DNA of 64,000 bases from DASTSN01 sp035760665 (GCA_035760665.1 DASTSN010000085.1:47583-111582); one strand, 5' to 3'. Counted from the first letter of the stretch, positions 25,951-35,180 are shown. Numbers and translations are program-made. Notes: generated by a model from the sequence alone, not told the origin.

Positions 25951-27606
25951 ATGAGCTCTGAAAATTTTAAAGTCCCGTATCAGCTTGATGACCGCTATTC
26001 AAAACCGGTTGCTTATTTCTCCATGGAGTTTGCGGTTCACCAGCCGCTGAAAATTTATAGTGGCGGACTTGGTTTCCTGGCCGGTTCACATTTGCGGAGT
26101 GCATACGAGTTGCGGCAAAATATGGTTGGCATCGGTATTTTGTGGAAATATGGTTATTACGACCAGGCCCGCAACCAGGATCAGACTTTGCAAGTGACCT
26201 GGATGGAAAAGCAGTACAGTTTTCTCGAAGATCCCGGTATTAAATTCCAGATAACGGTGCATGAACACCCGGTTTGGGTAAAAGCTTATTACCTGAACCC
26301 GGAAACGTTCAAAACAGCACCCCTGTTTCTGCTGACGACTGATATCCCCGAGAATGATTATGTATCACAAACCATTTCTCACCGTTTATATGATGCGAAT
26401 GTAGCAACCAAGGTCGCACAATTTATTTTGCTTGGTATTGGCGGAGCCAAATTATTAGACGAAATCGGGTTTAAACCTGAGCGGTATCATCTCAATGAAG
26501 CACATGGTTTATCAGCAGCTTTTTACCTGTACCAGAAATATCATCGAAAAATGGACGAGGTGAAAAAGCGACTGGTGTTTACCACGCATACACCCGAAGA
26601 AGCAGGGAATGAAAAACATGATATTTATTTGTGTCATAAAATGAGTTACTTCTGCGGCTTGAGTGTGGAAGAAGTGAAGAAGCTGACCGGTATGCCGGAC
26701 GACCAGTTTAATCATTCATTAGCCGCTTTACGGTTTGCCCGTATGGCCAATGGTGTTTCCCAGTTACATGGAGAAGTATCCAGGGCTATGTGGGGCAAAT
26801 ACCCAAATATCTGCCCGATTATTTCGATTACCAATTCTCAGAACTGGCGGTATTGGGCGGACAAGCAATTGTATTTTTTCAGAGACCAGGGTGATGACGC
26901 CGGGTTTGATGACCGTAAAAAATACCTGAAAAAAAGAGCTTTTGAAATTGTAGCCGATCAGACCGGGAAATTATTCGATCCTAATATTTTCACCATCGTT
27001 TGGGCCCGCCGCTTTGCCGGTTACAAACGCGCCGGCTTTATTGCCTCGGACCTAGATCGCTTTGAGCGGCTGATTTATAATAAAAAACATCCCGTTCAGA
27101 TCATTTGGGCAGGTAAGCCGTACCCGGTGGATTATCCGGCCATCAGCGAGTTTAATCACCTGGTACACCTGAGTAAAAAATATACGAATGTGGCCGTCTT
27201 GATTGGCTACGAACTGGCCCTGTCAAAGCGCCTTAAACAGGCAGCCGACTGCTGGCTGAATAACCCACGCGTACCCCGGGAGGCATCCGGAACCAGCGGC
27301 ATGACTGCTGCTATGAATGGCGCTGTCAATTTTTCAACCGATGATGGATGGATTCCTGAATTTGTCAATCATGGAAATAACGGTTTCGTAGTGCCGAAGG
27401 CTGATTACGCAAACATGAATGTGCACGAACAGGACGCCTATGATCTCAATAAGCTTTATGAAATTCTCGAGAATCAGATTCTTCCCTTGTATTACGAGGA
27501 TTACGATACCTGGCGCCAGATTGTAAAAAATGGTATGCGTGATGTGCGTTTCCAGTTTGAGAGCAACCGGATGGCGCACGAATACTACGATATGTTGTAT
27601 AAATAA
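25951..27606 (+). CDS. glgP: Alpha-glucan phosphorylase-like protein (GT35), PLP lysine replaced
   Basis: A 551-residue GT35 protein of the short, divergent glycogen phosphorylase branch. It has YFSMEFAVHQPLKIYSGGLG, HLNEAHG, ARRFAGYKR (phosphate/PLP contacts, residues 352-360) and EASGTSGM. In characterised phosphorylases the last motif continues with the lysine that forms the PLP Schiff base (GTGNMK or GTSGMK). Here the codon at 27304-27306 is ACT, so residue 452 is threonine, and no lysine is nearby. The enzyme may not carry out ordinary phosphorolysis. It lies near a cytoplasmic GH13 amylase, consistent with glycogen or maltodextrin turnover. Confidence 0.85.
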   Translation: MSSENFKVPYQLDDRYSKPVAYFSMEFAVHQPLKIYSGGLGFLAGSHLRSAYELRQNMVGIGILWKYGYYDQARNQDQTLQVTWMEKQYSFLEDPGIKFQITVHEHPVWVKAYYLNPETFKTAPLFLLTTDIPENDYVSQTISHRLYDANVATKVAQFILLGIGGAKLLDEIGFKPERYHLNEAHGLSAAFYLYQKYHRKMDEVKKRLVFTTHTPEEAGNEKHDIYLCHKMSYFCGLSVEEVKKLTGMPDDQFNHSLAALRFARMANGVSQLHGEVSRAMWGKYPNICPIISITNSQNWRYWADKQLYFFRDQGDDAGFDDRKKYLKKRAFEIVADQTGKLFDPNIFTIVWARRFAGYKRAGFIASDLDRFERLIYNKKHPVQIIWAGKPYPVDYPAISEFNHLVHLSKKYTNVAVLIGYELALSKRLKQAADCWLNNPRVPREASGTSGMTAAMNGAVNFSTDDGWIPEFVNHGNNGFVVPKADYANMNVHEQDAYDLNKLYEILENQILPLYYEDYDTWRQIVKNGMRDVRFQFESNRMAHEYYDMLYK

Positions 27607-27633
27607 TCGTTTTCGGAAAGCCGGTTCGCTTTC

Positions 27634-28863
27634 CTATGATTCAAACTGCGCAACCAACTGCTCTGGCGTGCTGCTGAGTGTAAAAAAGGTACAGAGTTTC
27701 CTGATAACGCCTTCCACCAAAGCATCCGGACAGGATGCACCGCTGGTGATCAGAATTTTTACCGGCTCTTTGGCCGGGATAAAATCCTTTGTCATTAATT
27801 CCTGGCGGGTATGGAAGTTATAGTGTAAAACTGCTGTTGCCGACAGGATCTTTTCTTCATTGCTAATAAAATAAGTCGGCAATTTTTCTTCGCATAGTTC
27901 CACTAAGTGCGACGTGTTGGAGGAGTTGTAACCGCCCACAACAATTGCCAGGTCGGCCTGAGTTTGCAGCATTTGCGTGACAGCAGTTTGATTGTCATTA
28001 GTCGCATAGCACAGTGTATCCCTTGTATCGGCAAAATGTTCGGCAATTGTTTCTTCTGTTAAGTTATACTTGGAGACCATCGTTTGTTTTAAAAAATCGG
28101 CAATGGCCTGTGTGTCACTGGCCAGCATGGTGGTTTGGTTCACTACGCCAATTCTTTCCAAATCTTTTTCCGCATTGAATCCTTCTGAATACTGTCCGGC
28201 AAATTCCTGGTAAAACGCTGCCGCTGGCTTTTCCCCTGTAATATATTTTGCCAGTTGCGTTGCCTGTTGCATATCCTTAACGATTACCGAGGCAGCATTC
28301 AGCGAAGCATGCGAAAAAGTGGCACGGGTTTCCTCATGCGTGGGCTTACCATGAATAATAATGCTGTATTCTTTTTCTGCAATGGCGGCACTGCGGTTCC
28401 AGACTTTTTCTACAAACGGGCAGGTAGTATTATATTTTTCAGTAACAATCCCAATTGCAATGAGGCGTTTTTCAATGTCAAGTGTTGTACCGAAAGCGGG
28501 AATAATCACAATGTCTTCACTGGTCAGCTCCTCAAAGGGGATTAGCTGGTTGCCGTAGTTATCCTGCAAAAATTGCACACCGTGATTTACCAGGTCGGCA
28601 TTGACCTGGGGGTTATGAATCATTTCGCTGAGCAGGAAAATTCGTTTGCCAGGGTTTTCATTAATTGTTCTGAAAGCAATTTCAATGGCATTTTCCACGC
28701 CATAACAAAAGCCAAAATGCCGGGCGAGGTAAATTTGCAACGATCCGAAATCCAGCAGGGTGGGTGAGAAATCTTTTTTCATCCGGTCCATTTCTTTACG
28801 TTTCCGCTTGATGGCCGTGATTAATGGACTACGGTATATGATAGGAACGTCAAAATTTTTCAT
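27634..28863 (-). CDS. ispH: 4-hydroxy-3-methylbut-2-enyl diphosphate reductase
   Basis: IspH (LytB) is the last step of the MEP isoprenoid pathway, giving IPP and DMAPP with a [4Fe-4S] cluster. The three cluster cysteines are visible: HFGFCYG (Cys53), NTTCPFV (Cys148) and DTLCYAT (Cys285). Catalytic-site motifs HGKPTHEE and the late TSGASCPD are present. At 409 residues it is the long form found in Bacteroidota, with about 40 extra N-terminal residues and insertions. It sits between the two glucan genes on the opposite strand and looks unrelated to them. Confidence 0.96.
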   Translation of the reverse strand: MKNFDVPIIYRSPLITAIKRKRKEMDRMKKDFSPTLLDFGSLQIYLARHFGFCYGVENAIEIAFRTINENPGKRIFLLSEMIHNPQVNADLVNHGVQFLQDNYGNQLIPFEELTSEDIVIIPAFGTTLDIEKRLIAIGIVTEKYNTTCPFVEKVWNRSAAIAEKEYSIIIHGKPTHEETRATFSHASLNAASVIVKDMQQATQLAKYITGEKPAAAFYQEFAGQYSEGFNAEKDLERIGVVNQTTMLASDTQAIADFLKQTMVSKYNLTEETIAEHFADTRDTLCYATNDNQTAVTQMLQTQADLAIVVGGYNSSNTSHLVELCEEKLPTYFISNEEKILSATAVLHYNFHTRQELMTKDFIPAKEPVKILITSGASCPDALVEGVIRKLCTFFTLSSTPEQLVAQFES

Positions 28864-29072
28864 TGATCTGGTAAAATTGGCAGTAAAACTGATTGTAACG
28901 CGAAAAGCGGGTGCAAATTACTGATTTATTTGCAGTGGATTTTCGACTGAAAAAGCGAACAATATTTTACCGGACCCTGTCAAGTTATTATTTTCACCAT
29001 TCAGCAGGCCAACAGGTAAAGGCCATCAATTGTTCTGCCAAAGCCCTGCTTTTTTCAGTGAAAGATAAAACT

Positions 29073-30350
29073 ATGAATGCAGCATTTTCAACCCCGGAAT
29101 GGGCCAGGTGTGCCAATATTTATGAGGTCAATCTCCGCCAGTATACCGAGGAAGGCACGTTCAAAGCTTTTGCGCAATCAATACCACGCCTGAAAGATAT
29201 GGGTGTAACCGTGCTTTGGTTTATGCCTATTCACCCGATTGGTAAACTCAACCGGATTGGTACATTAGGAAGTTATTATTCAATCAGCGATTACCGGGAT
29301 GTAAATCCTGAATATGGTACACTGGACGATTTCAGGCAATTGGTTCAAACGGCACAACAGGCAGGCATGAAGGTGCTGATTGACTGGGTGGCTAATCATA
29401 CAGCCTGGGATCATGTGTGGACGAAAACTCATCCTGCATTTTATGTGCGAAATGGAAATGGTGATTTTTTGTCGCCCTACGATTGGTCAGATGTTATACA
29501 AATTGATCACCAGAATATAGACCAGCAGGACGCCATGATCAATGCGATGCGGTTTTGGCTGGAGCAATGCAATATTGACGGCTTTCGATGCGATATGGCG
29601 CACCTGGTACCCTTGTCATTTTGGTACCGGGCACGGAAAGAGCTTGATGCCGTAAAGCCTTTGTTCTGGCTGGCGGAAACAGAAGAGCCGGCTTATCACC
29701 AGGTATTTGATGCAAGTTACACCTGGGAGTTTTTACACAAAATGGAACAGTTCTGGCGGGGCCAGGCAAATATCACCGGGCTGGATAGTGTGCTGTACAA
29801 GTATAACAGCCAGTTTCCTCCAGATGCCATCCGATTATATTTTACCAGTAATCATGATGAGAATTCGCACAGTGGAAGCGAATACGAGCGGATGGGTGAC
29901 GCAGCCCAGGCATTTGCAGTTTTCTGTGCTATGTGGAATGGAATACCGTTGGTCTACAGCGGTCAGGAACTTCCTTTCACCGGCAGGCTGAATTTTTATA
30001 ATAAAGATGTCATTCCGTGGAACGGACAGTTTGCCCTGCACTCTTTTTACAGGTCCTTGCTGACCCTGCATTCCAATCACCCTGCGCTCAGGGCTGGCGA
30101 CAGCGCTGTGGAAACTTACCGTATCATGACGAGTGAAGACAACAAAATTTTTGCATTCCTGCGCAGCAATGGCGAACGTGAAGTTCTGGTGTTCCTGAAT
30201 TTATCTGGCGAGGATCATGTATCCTTCACAATTGAAGACGAGCAGGTAAAAGGTATTTTTTCAGAAATTTTTCTGCAAACATCAACCGACTTTGACAGTA
30301 CCCGCCAGCTTGTTTTGCAGGCATGGCAGTATTTTGTTTTTAGTAAATAA
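29073..30350 (+). CDS. Cytoplasmic GH13 alpha-amylase family enzyme
   Basis: A 425-residue alpha-amylase-type glycoside hydrolase. The frame is open from 28911, but the ATG at 29073 gives MNAAFSTPEWARCANIYEVN, where the barrel starts. The four conserved regions are present: DWVANHTAWDH, GFRCDMAH with nucleophile Asp174, WLAETEEP with acid/base Glu202, and TSNHDENS with Asp262. There is no signal peptide, so it acts inside the cell on alpha-glucans. With the GT35 protein 1.4 kb upstream on the same strand it may form a small glycogen/maltodextrin set. Exact specificity is unknown. Confidence 0.9.
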   Translation: MNAAFSTPEWARCANIYEVNLRQYTEEGTFKAFAQSIPRLKDMGVTVLWFMPIHPIGKLNRIGTLGSYYSISDYRDVNPEYGTLDDFRQLVQTAQQAGMKVLIDWVANHTAWDHVWTKTHPAFYVRNGNGDFLSPYDWSDVIQIDHQNIDQQDAMINAMRFWLEQCNIDGFRCDMAHLVPLSFWYRARKELDAVKPLFWLAETEEPAYHQVFDASYTWEFLHKMEQFWRGQANITGLDSVLYKYNSQFPPDAIRLYFTSNHDENSHSGSEYERMGDAAQAFAVFCAMWNGIPLVYSGQELPFTGRLNFYNKDVIPWNGQFALHSFYRSLLTLHSNHPALRAGDSAVETYRIMTSEDNKIFAFLRSNGEREVLVFLNLSGEDHVSFTIEDEQVKGIFSEIFLQTSTDFDSTRQLVLQAWQYFVFSK

Positions 30351-30377
30351 AAAAGCCGGATGTACATCCGGCTTTTT
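30348..30377. terminator. Bidirectional terminator between GH13 and htrA
   Basis: GCCGGATG and CATCCGGC form a perfect 8-bp stem around TA, flanked by an A-run on the left and a T-run on the right, so it serves both the plus-strand amylase and the minus-strand protease gene. Confidence 0.9.
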
Positions 30378-30397
30378 ACTATTGCTTATATTTCATT

Positions 30398-31885
30398 TTA
30401 ATTATCTAATTCCAGCGGGTAAACATAAGTGTCAGATCCTGGGTACATGCCCTCCAGCCTGGCTGTACCGCTGATATTGGCAAGTACTTTCGCTAATTCC
30501 TCAACCGTTGTGACATCAATACCATTTACACTGGTAATAATAAAACCATCCTGCATGCGGGTTTGGCTGAACGGTCCGCCATCTTTTATGTTTTTTACCA
30601 CCACGCCTCCATTAATTCCATATTGCTGGGCTTTGGATTTGCTCAATGTTTCAAAACTGGCGCCCATTTTATCATCGATGCTTGTTTTAGCAATTTCATC
30701 ATATGTACCGGCTTTATTTTTCAGCGTTGCAGAGGTTGTATACTCTTTTCCGTCACGCTTATACGTAATTCTTATTTTGTCACCGGCATTGTAGGAGGCT
30801 ACTGATCCCTGCAATTCTGTCCAGGAATTAACCGGCACATCATTGATTTTGGTAATAATATCGCCAGGCTTCAGGCCCGCTTCGATAGCGGCACCATCTT
30901 TTGCCAGGGCACCGATATGTGCTCCGTCGCCGGCATCAAATTTATCCTGGTCAACAGAAATGCCGAGGTAAGGTCTCTTCACATCGCCATATTTCACCAG
31001 GTCGTTTACAATCTTTTTTGCCAGGTTAATGGGGATGGCAAATGAGTACCCGGCATAGGTACCGTTGGGCGCCAGGATAGCTGAATTAATACCTATCAGC
31101 TGACCATCCGTATTAATCAGTGCGCCGCCACTGTTACCGGGATTCACGGCAGCATCCGTCTGGATAAATGATTCAATCGGGGCCTGGCTTTGGCGTCCAT
31201 TGATACCAATGAACCGTCCTTTGGCACTGATGATACCGGCTGTAACCGTAGATTCAAGCGTAAGCGGGTAACCTACAGCCAGCACCCATTGACCAAGTTT
31301 TACATTGTCGGAATTACCGTAAACCAGGTAAGGAAAACCGGTGCCGTCAATTTTAATTACGGCCAGATCAGTGCTGGGATCATGGCCAATGACCCTTGCT
31401 TTAAAAGTTTTTTTGTTGTTGAGGGTAACAGTAATTTCTGCTGCAACACCTGTCCCATTTTCACCATCGGCAATTACGTGATTATTGGTTACAATATAAC
31501 CATCATCGCTGATGAGCACTCCACTGCCGGAACCTCTTTGCTCCGGAATAACGGATGGACCGAAATTGAAAAACTGGTCAAAAAAGTCATCAAATCCATC
31601 CCGGTTGCGGGGGATATTGTTACTGACTTTTTTGGCGGGAATCTTGGTTTTTATATGGACAACAGCAGGAACCGCTGCAGAAGCTGCCTGCGAAAAATCG
31701 ACAGGACCGCCTGCATTTGCGGCATTGTTGTTATCGAGAAAACCTGCATAGTTGGCAGGTAATTTCTGGTCTGCAGATACAACGGGTTGGCCATTGTGGG
31801 TTATAAATTTGCTGTAGCCCCATACACTGGCAACGGCAGATACAGCACTCACAGCAATAATCAGGAATACGTGTTTCAACTTCAT
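30398..31885 (-). CDS. HtrA/Deg-family periplasmic serine protease
   Basis: About 495 residues from the ATG at 31885; the ATG at 31918 is possible and an upstream TTG is not favoured. A signal anchor (KHVFLIIAVSAVSAVASVWGY) leads to a trypsin-like domain with the triad His136 (TNNHVIAD), Asp173 (STDLAVIK) and Ser252 (NPGNSGGAL). Two PDZ domains follow (PYLGISVDQ ... GLKPGDIITKIND, then GINGGVVVKNI ... QDGFIITSVNG). This is the DegP/DegQ layout, acting in periplasmic protein quality control. No DegS-like or sigma-E genes are in the window. Confidence 0.93.
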   Translation of the reverse strand: MKLKHVFLIIAVSAVSAVASVWGYSKFITHNGQPVVSADQKLPANYAGFLDNNNAANAGGPVDFSQAASAAVPAVVHIKTKIPAKKVSNNIPRNRDGFDDFFDQFFNFGPSVIPEQRGSGSGVLISDDGYIVTNNHVIADGENGTGVAAEITVTLNNKKTFKARVIGHDPSTDLAVIKIDGTGFPYLVYGNSDNVKLGQWVLAVGYPLTLESTVTAGIISAKGRFIGINGRQSQAPIESFIQTDAAVNPGNSGGALINTDGQLIGINSAILAPNGTYAGYSFAIPINLAKKIVNDLVKYGDVKRPYLGISVDQDKFDAGDGAHIGALAKDGAAIEAGLKPGDIITKINDVPVNSWTELQGSVASYNAGDKIRITYKRDGKEYTTSATLKNKAGTYDEIAKTSIDDKMGASFETLSKSKAQQYGINGGVVVKNIKDGGPFSQTRMQDGFIITSVNGIDVTTVEELAKVLANISGTARLEGMYPGSDTYVYPLELDN

Positions 31886-32066
31886 GGCATCAGAATTTTT
31901 GTTTTCAGAAAATTGCATCGTCAAATTTTATGCCTTTGCATTTGCAAAGTAACGAAGGACTACATGGATTCATTTTCCATATAGTCAGTTTAACAAATAA
32001 TTTACTAAGAGTTTCGTAGTTCGGGGCTGCTGTAAATTTAATAATAAATCCCTAAAAAACAGCGTG

Positions 32067-33068
32067 TTATTTTAACTTCTGCAGGAAGGCTAATGTATCC
32101 TCACCATCAGCATAATCCGTGATGGCAGGACATTGCGCCTGGCCAAACGGAATACTATTTTTACTTATAACACATTGCAGGTCCAGATTGTTTTGCAGCT
32201 CCTTTTGTAGTGCCGCTGCATCTGTATAATACTCATAATGCAACTGGCTGATGGGCGAAAAAACGGATTTGTTTTCCACCAGGATCACTGATCCGTTGGT
32301 CATATAAAACTGGTTGTTAAGAATATGAATCGCCAGGTTGTAATCGTAGTTGTTTTTGTATTTATGATGGTCCGCCAGGTAGGAATACTTTTTAAAGGCC
32401 TCCAGCAGCGGTACAAAATCATATTGCTCCGGCACATATATTTTGCTTACGTTCCGGCAGCCGAGCCCAAAATACAGGTAAACATCATCGGCGAGTTGCC
32501 GAAGTTCCTGCTCTGTTTCAAGCCCAGTAAGAATCGCGACGGAGGTGCGATTGCGCCGGATGATGTGGGGGTATTTGCCAAAATAATACGCGAAATAACG
32601 GGAAGAATTATTACTGCCGGTAGCGATATAAGCGTGGCAATTTTTCAACCTGTCGCTTACCTGAATCCAGGTACTCGCCGCAGAGTCCCACAGCGTCAGT
32701 TGCCGGATCAGTTGATTGATTAATGCAGTGTCTTTGGAAGATGGCTTGATCATCATTTTGTGCCCGCTGATAAAAACGGAAAGAAAATCATGAAACCCCA
32801 CGAGCGGAATATTGCCTGCCATCACAATGCCTACTGTTTTAGGTGTTTCAATCTCTTCCGGCAGGTTATATTTTTTAGCCCAGTTTTGTAAAATGGGTTC
32901 CTGCAAAAATCCCTGTACAATATTGCGCACGGATAAGTCGATGAATTCGGGGGTAAACCAGCTGTTTTCCTGTACGGCTCGCAGTTTTGCTGCCTGCCAG
33001 GACGCTTCTTCCGATAACATGTAGGTCCCCAGTTTTACTAATAAATCAATCCGATGTTGTAAATTCAT
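32067..33068 (-). CDS. LuxC-type acyl-CoA reductase
   Basis: A 333-residue protein of the LuxC/acyl-CoA reductase family in the aldehyde dehydrogenase superfamily. Motifs include VGIVMAGNIPLVGFHDFL near residues 79-95 (nucleotide-binding region), MIKPSSKD and the nucleophilic cysteine in FGLGCRNVS (Cys204). LuxC reduces acyl groups to aldehydes with NADPH, but there are no luxD or luxE genes here. The gene is divergent from a 2[4Fe-4S] ferredoxin with a 54-base gap, a pairing I recall as recurrent in Bacteroidota, which suggests a shared function. Substrate unknown. Confidence 0.87.
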   Translation of the reverse strand: MNLQHRIDLLVKLGTYMLSEEASWQAAKLRAVQENSWFTPEFIDLSVRNIVQGFLQEPILQNWAKKYNLPEEIETPKTVGIVMAGNIPLVGFHDFLSVFISGHKMMIKPSSKDTALINQLIRQLTLWDSAASTWIQVSDRLKNCHAYIATGSNNSSRYFAYYFGKYPHIIRRNRTSVAILTGLETEQELRQLADDVYLYFGLGCRNVSKIYVPEQYDFVPLLEAFKKYSYLADHHKYKNNYDYNLAIHILNNQFYMTNGSVILVENKSVFSPISQLHYEYYTDAAALQKELQNNLDLQCVISKNSIPFGQAQCPAITDYADGEDTLAFLQKLK

Positions 33069-33086
33069 TTATGATCTATAAATTTG
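33057..33086 (+). promoter_or_regulatory. Promoter of the ferredoxin gene
   Basis: TTG (33057-33059), a 19-base spacer and TAAATTTG (33079-33086) match the Bacteroidota consensus exactly. The -33 element lies inside the first codons of the divergent luxC-like gene. Transcription would start about 30 bases before the ferredoxin ATG at 33123. Confidence 0.8.
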
Positions 33087-33089
33087 TTG

Positions 33090-33116
33090 CAAAAGTAATT
33101 CTCAACTCTCTAACAA
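33090..33116 (-). promoter_or_regulatory. Probable promoter of the luxC-like gene
   Basis: On the minus strand TTG (33116-33114) precedes TACTTTTG (33097-33090) by 16 bases, somewhat short of the usual spacing. The two -7 boxes of the divergent pair are only three bases apart, so the two genes would compete for polymerase. Confidence 0.5.
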
Positions 33117-33122
33117 ATTCTT

Positions 33123-33473
33123 ATGGCAATCAAGATTACGGAAGAATGTATTAATTGCGGGGCTTGCGAACCGGAGTGTCCCAATAATGCGATTTACGAA
33201 GGTGGCGTGGAATGGGCTATTGCCGATGGTACAAATGTAAAAGGTCCGTACACCCTGCTGGATGGATCAGTAGTTGATGCCGAGGCCAAGAATGCGCCAG
33301 TAAGTGTTGACACCTATTACATAACACCCAATAAATGCACAGAGTGCCAGGGCTTTCATGAAGAGCCGCAATGTGCAGCCGTATGCCCGGTTGACTGTTG
33401 TGTGCCCGATGAAATGTACCAGGAAACAGTGGAAGAGCTGATGGCAAAGAAAGCCCGGCTTCATTTGGATTAA
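33123..33473 (+). CDS. 2[4Fe-4S] ferredoxin
   Basis: A 116-residue ferredoxin. The first cluster motif is CINCGACEPECP (Cys9, 12, 15, 19), the second CTECQGFHEEPQC followed by AVCPVDCC. The eight-residue spacing inside the second motif is typical of the Allochromatium-type ferredoxins with low-potential clusters. Between the motifs is a long loop (VEWAIADGTNVKGPYTLLDG) common in Bacteroidota homologues. It transfers electrons; the partner is unknown but the divergent luxC-like reductase is the obvious candidate. Confidence 0.92.
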   Translation: MAIKITEECINCGACEPECPNNAIYEGGVEWAIADGTNVKGPYTLLDGSVVDAEAKNAPVSVDTYYITPNKCTECQGFHEEPQCAAVCPVDCCVPDEMYQETVEELMAKKARLHLD

Positions 33474-33608
33474 TATGCCTGATGTGGAAATTTTTTTCAG
33501 TGCAGAAAGGATGATTTCCTGAAAAAGTTTTAATTTACAACTGTATTTATTACATAGGCAGCATTACCAGCTGCTGAATTAGTGACGGGTGATATGTCCC
33601 GTTGTAAA

Positions 33609-33645
33609 AAGGTGAAGGGAAAACGTCCTTCACCTTTGTTATTAT
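33609..33645. terminator. Terminator after the ferredoxin gene
   Basis: GGTGAAGG and TCCTTCACC-type arms pair around a GAAAACG-like loop and are followed by TTTGTTATT. It lies about 135 bases after the ferredoxin stop and just before the next gene. Confidence 0.7.
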
Positions 33646-33663
33646 CGTGCCTGGTTAATCAAT

Positions 33664-34131
33664 ATGTCAATGAAAAATCTTTTTATCCCGTTGCTGCTTT
33701 TATCCTTGCTGGCAACACGTTGCGGCAATAACAATCCAATGGATATGTCAAAAGAAGCAGATGATATCCGGCAAACGGATATCGAGTTTTCCAATTTTTC
33801 CAAAATAAACGGAATGAAAGCGGCCTTTCTTCGCTATGCCGATTCCAGCACCGTTTTGCTGCGCAGCAATCATAATCCCATCACCGGCAAGGAGGCCTTT
33901 GAGTATATACAAAGTATCAGCGATACGTCTATCACGCTGACCTGGATGCCGGAGGCTGTGCAATTAGCTGCCTCAGGTGACCTGGGCTACACTTACGGGG
34001 TTTACAATTTTACAGGAAAAGACACTACTTACGAGGGAACATACGTTACCATCTGGAAAAAACAATCAGATGGCTCCTGGAACTTTGTTTTAGACTCCGG
34101 AAATCCGGGGCTTGGTAAAAAAGCGAAATGA
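33664..34131 (+). CDS. Exported SnoaL/DUF4440-like protein
   Basis: A 155-residue protein with a signal peptide MKNLFIPLLLLSLLATRC. The cysteine is lipobox-like but has arginine just before it (ATRC), which is not a standard lipobox, so lipidation is uncertain. The rest fits a cone-shaped SnoaL/DUF4440 fold: an early helix (DDIRQTDIEFSNFS), AFLRYADSSTVLLRSNHNPITGKEAF, and a terminal GTYVTIWKKQSDGSWNFVLDSGNP. Members bind small hydrophobic molecules or have weak enzymatic activity; role unknown. Confidence 0.75.
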   Translation: MSMKNLFIPLLLLSLLATRCGNNNPMDMSKEADDIRQTDIEFSNFSKINGMKAAFLRYADSSTVLLRSNHNPITGKEAFEYIQSISDTSITLTWMPEAVQLAASGDLGYTYGVYNFTGKDTTYEGTYVTIWKKQSDGSWNFVLDSGNPGLGKKAK

Positions 34132-34199
34132 ATTTTTACCTATTCGTGTTGACTGCAAGAAATTTCTTCAATATTTGTGATGATTAAACCCTGATATGC

Positions 34200-35180
34200 A
34201 TGAAAAAAAACATTGCCCTGGTAACCGGGGGATTTTCCGGTGAAGCCGTCATCTCTTATAAAACAGCTGCCACCATTGATCGTCACCTGGACAGGGATCG
34301 CTTTGCGGTATACAAAATTGATATCAATCCGCAAGGTTGGTACTATGAGCAGGCCGACGGAAAAAAAATTGAAGTGGATAAAAATGATTTTTCGATTCCC
34401 TCAGCGGCCGGTAAAATCAAGTTTGATGCTGTTTTTATCGGTATGCACGGCACACCCGGTGAGGATGGAAAACTGCAGGGCTATTTTGATACCTTGAAAA
34501 TTCCCTATACCTCCTGCGATGCAGCCACATCGGCCATAACGTTTAACAAACGATACACCGTTGCTGTAGCGGCTTTTTCGGGAATTCACGTAGCAAAATC
34601 AGTCTTGCTGATAAAAGACCGTATTGGCAGTGCAGATGAAGTGGTCAGGAACCTGCGGTTTCCTGTTTTTGTAAAACCCAATAACGGCGGCTCCAGCATT
34701 GGCATGTCAAAGGTTGATAAGCCTTCTGACGAATTAGGTGCAGCTATTGAAAAAGCATTTAAAGAAGATAACCAGGTTTTAATAGAAGAATATATCAGCG
34801 GACGGGAATTTACCGTTGGTGTTTTCAAATCCAAAGGCGTCATTACCGTGTTGCCGATCACAGAGGTTATCAGTAAAAAAGATTTCTTTGATTATGAAGC
34901 AAAGTATCTCGGAGCCTCCTCTGAAGTAACACCGGCCGCTATTGATGAAGGCAAGGCGGAAAAAATTCGCGAAGCGGCTAAAAAAATTTATGGTATTTTC
35001 AACTGCCGGGGCGTAGTGCGTATCGACTTTATCTACAATGAGCAGGAAGATTGCCCCTACATGCTGGAGATCAATACCATTCCGGGGCAAAGCGAGGCGA
35101 GTATTGTACCCCAACAGGTAAAAGCAATGGGCTGGGACCTGAAAGATTTTTATACAAAACTGGTGGAAGAGTGTTTTTAA
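34200..35180 (+). CDS. ddl: D-alanine--D-alanine ligase
   Basis: Ddl makes the D-Ala-D-Ala dipeptide of peptidoglycan using ATP. The 326-residue ATP-grasp protein starts KKNIALVTGGFSGEAVISYKTA (the usual GG-x-S-x-E motif), has HGTPGEDGKLQGYFD, PVFVKPNNGGSSIGM (ATP lid), EEYISGREFTVGV and the late metal-binding EINTIPGQSE. It begins a plus-strand set with a PASTA protein and a rhodanese; the first pairing fits cell-wall work. Confidence 0.95.
   Translation: MKKNIALVTGGFSGEAVISYKTAATIDRHLDRDRFAVYKIDINPQGWYYEQADGKKIEVDKNDFSIPSAAGKIKFDAVFIGMHGTPGEDGKLQGYFDTLKIPYTSCDAATSAITFNKRYTVAVAAFSGIHVAKSVLLIKDRIGSADEVVRNLRFPVFVKPNNGGSSIGMSKVDKPSDELGAAIEKAFKEDNQVLIEEYISGREFTVGVFKSKGVITVLPITEVISKKDFFDYEAKYLGASSEVTPAAIDEGKAEKIREAAKKIYGIFNCRGVVRIDFIYNEQEDCPYMLEINTIPGQSEASIVPQQVKAMGWDLKDFYTKLVEECF

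Noticed and set aside
31190..31762. 190-codon plus-strand frame
   Set aside because: Antisense to the HtrA protease; the catalytic triad and PDZ domains are in the minus-strand frame.
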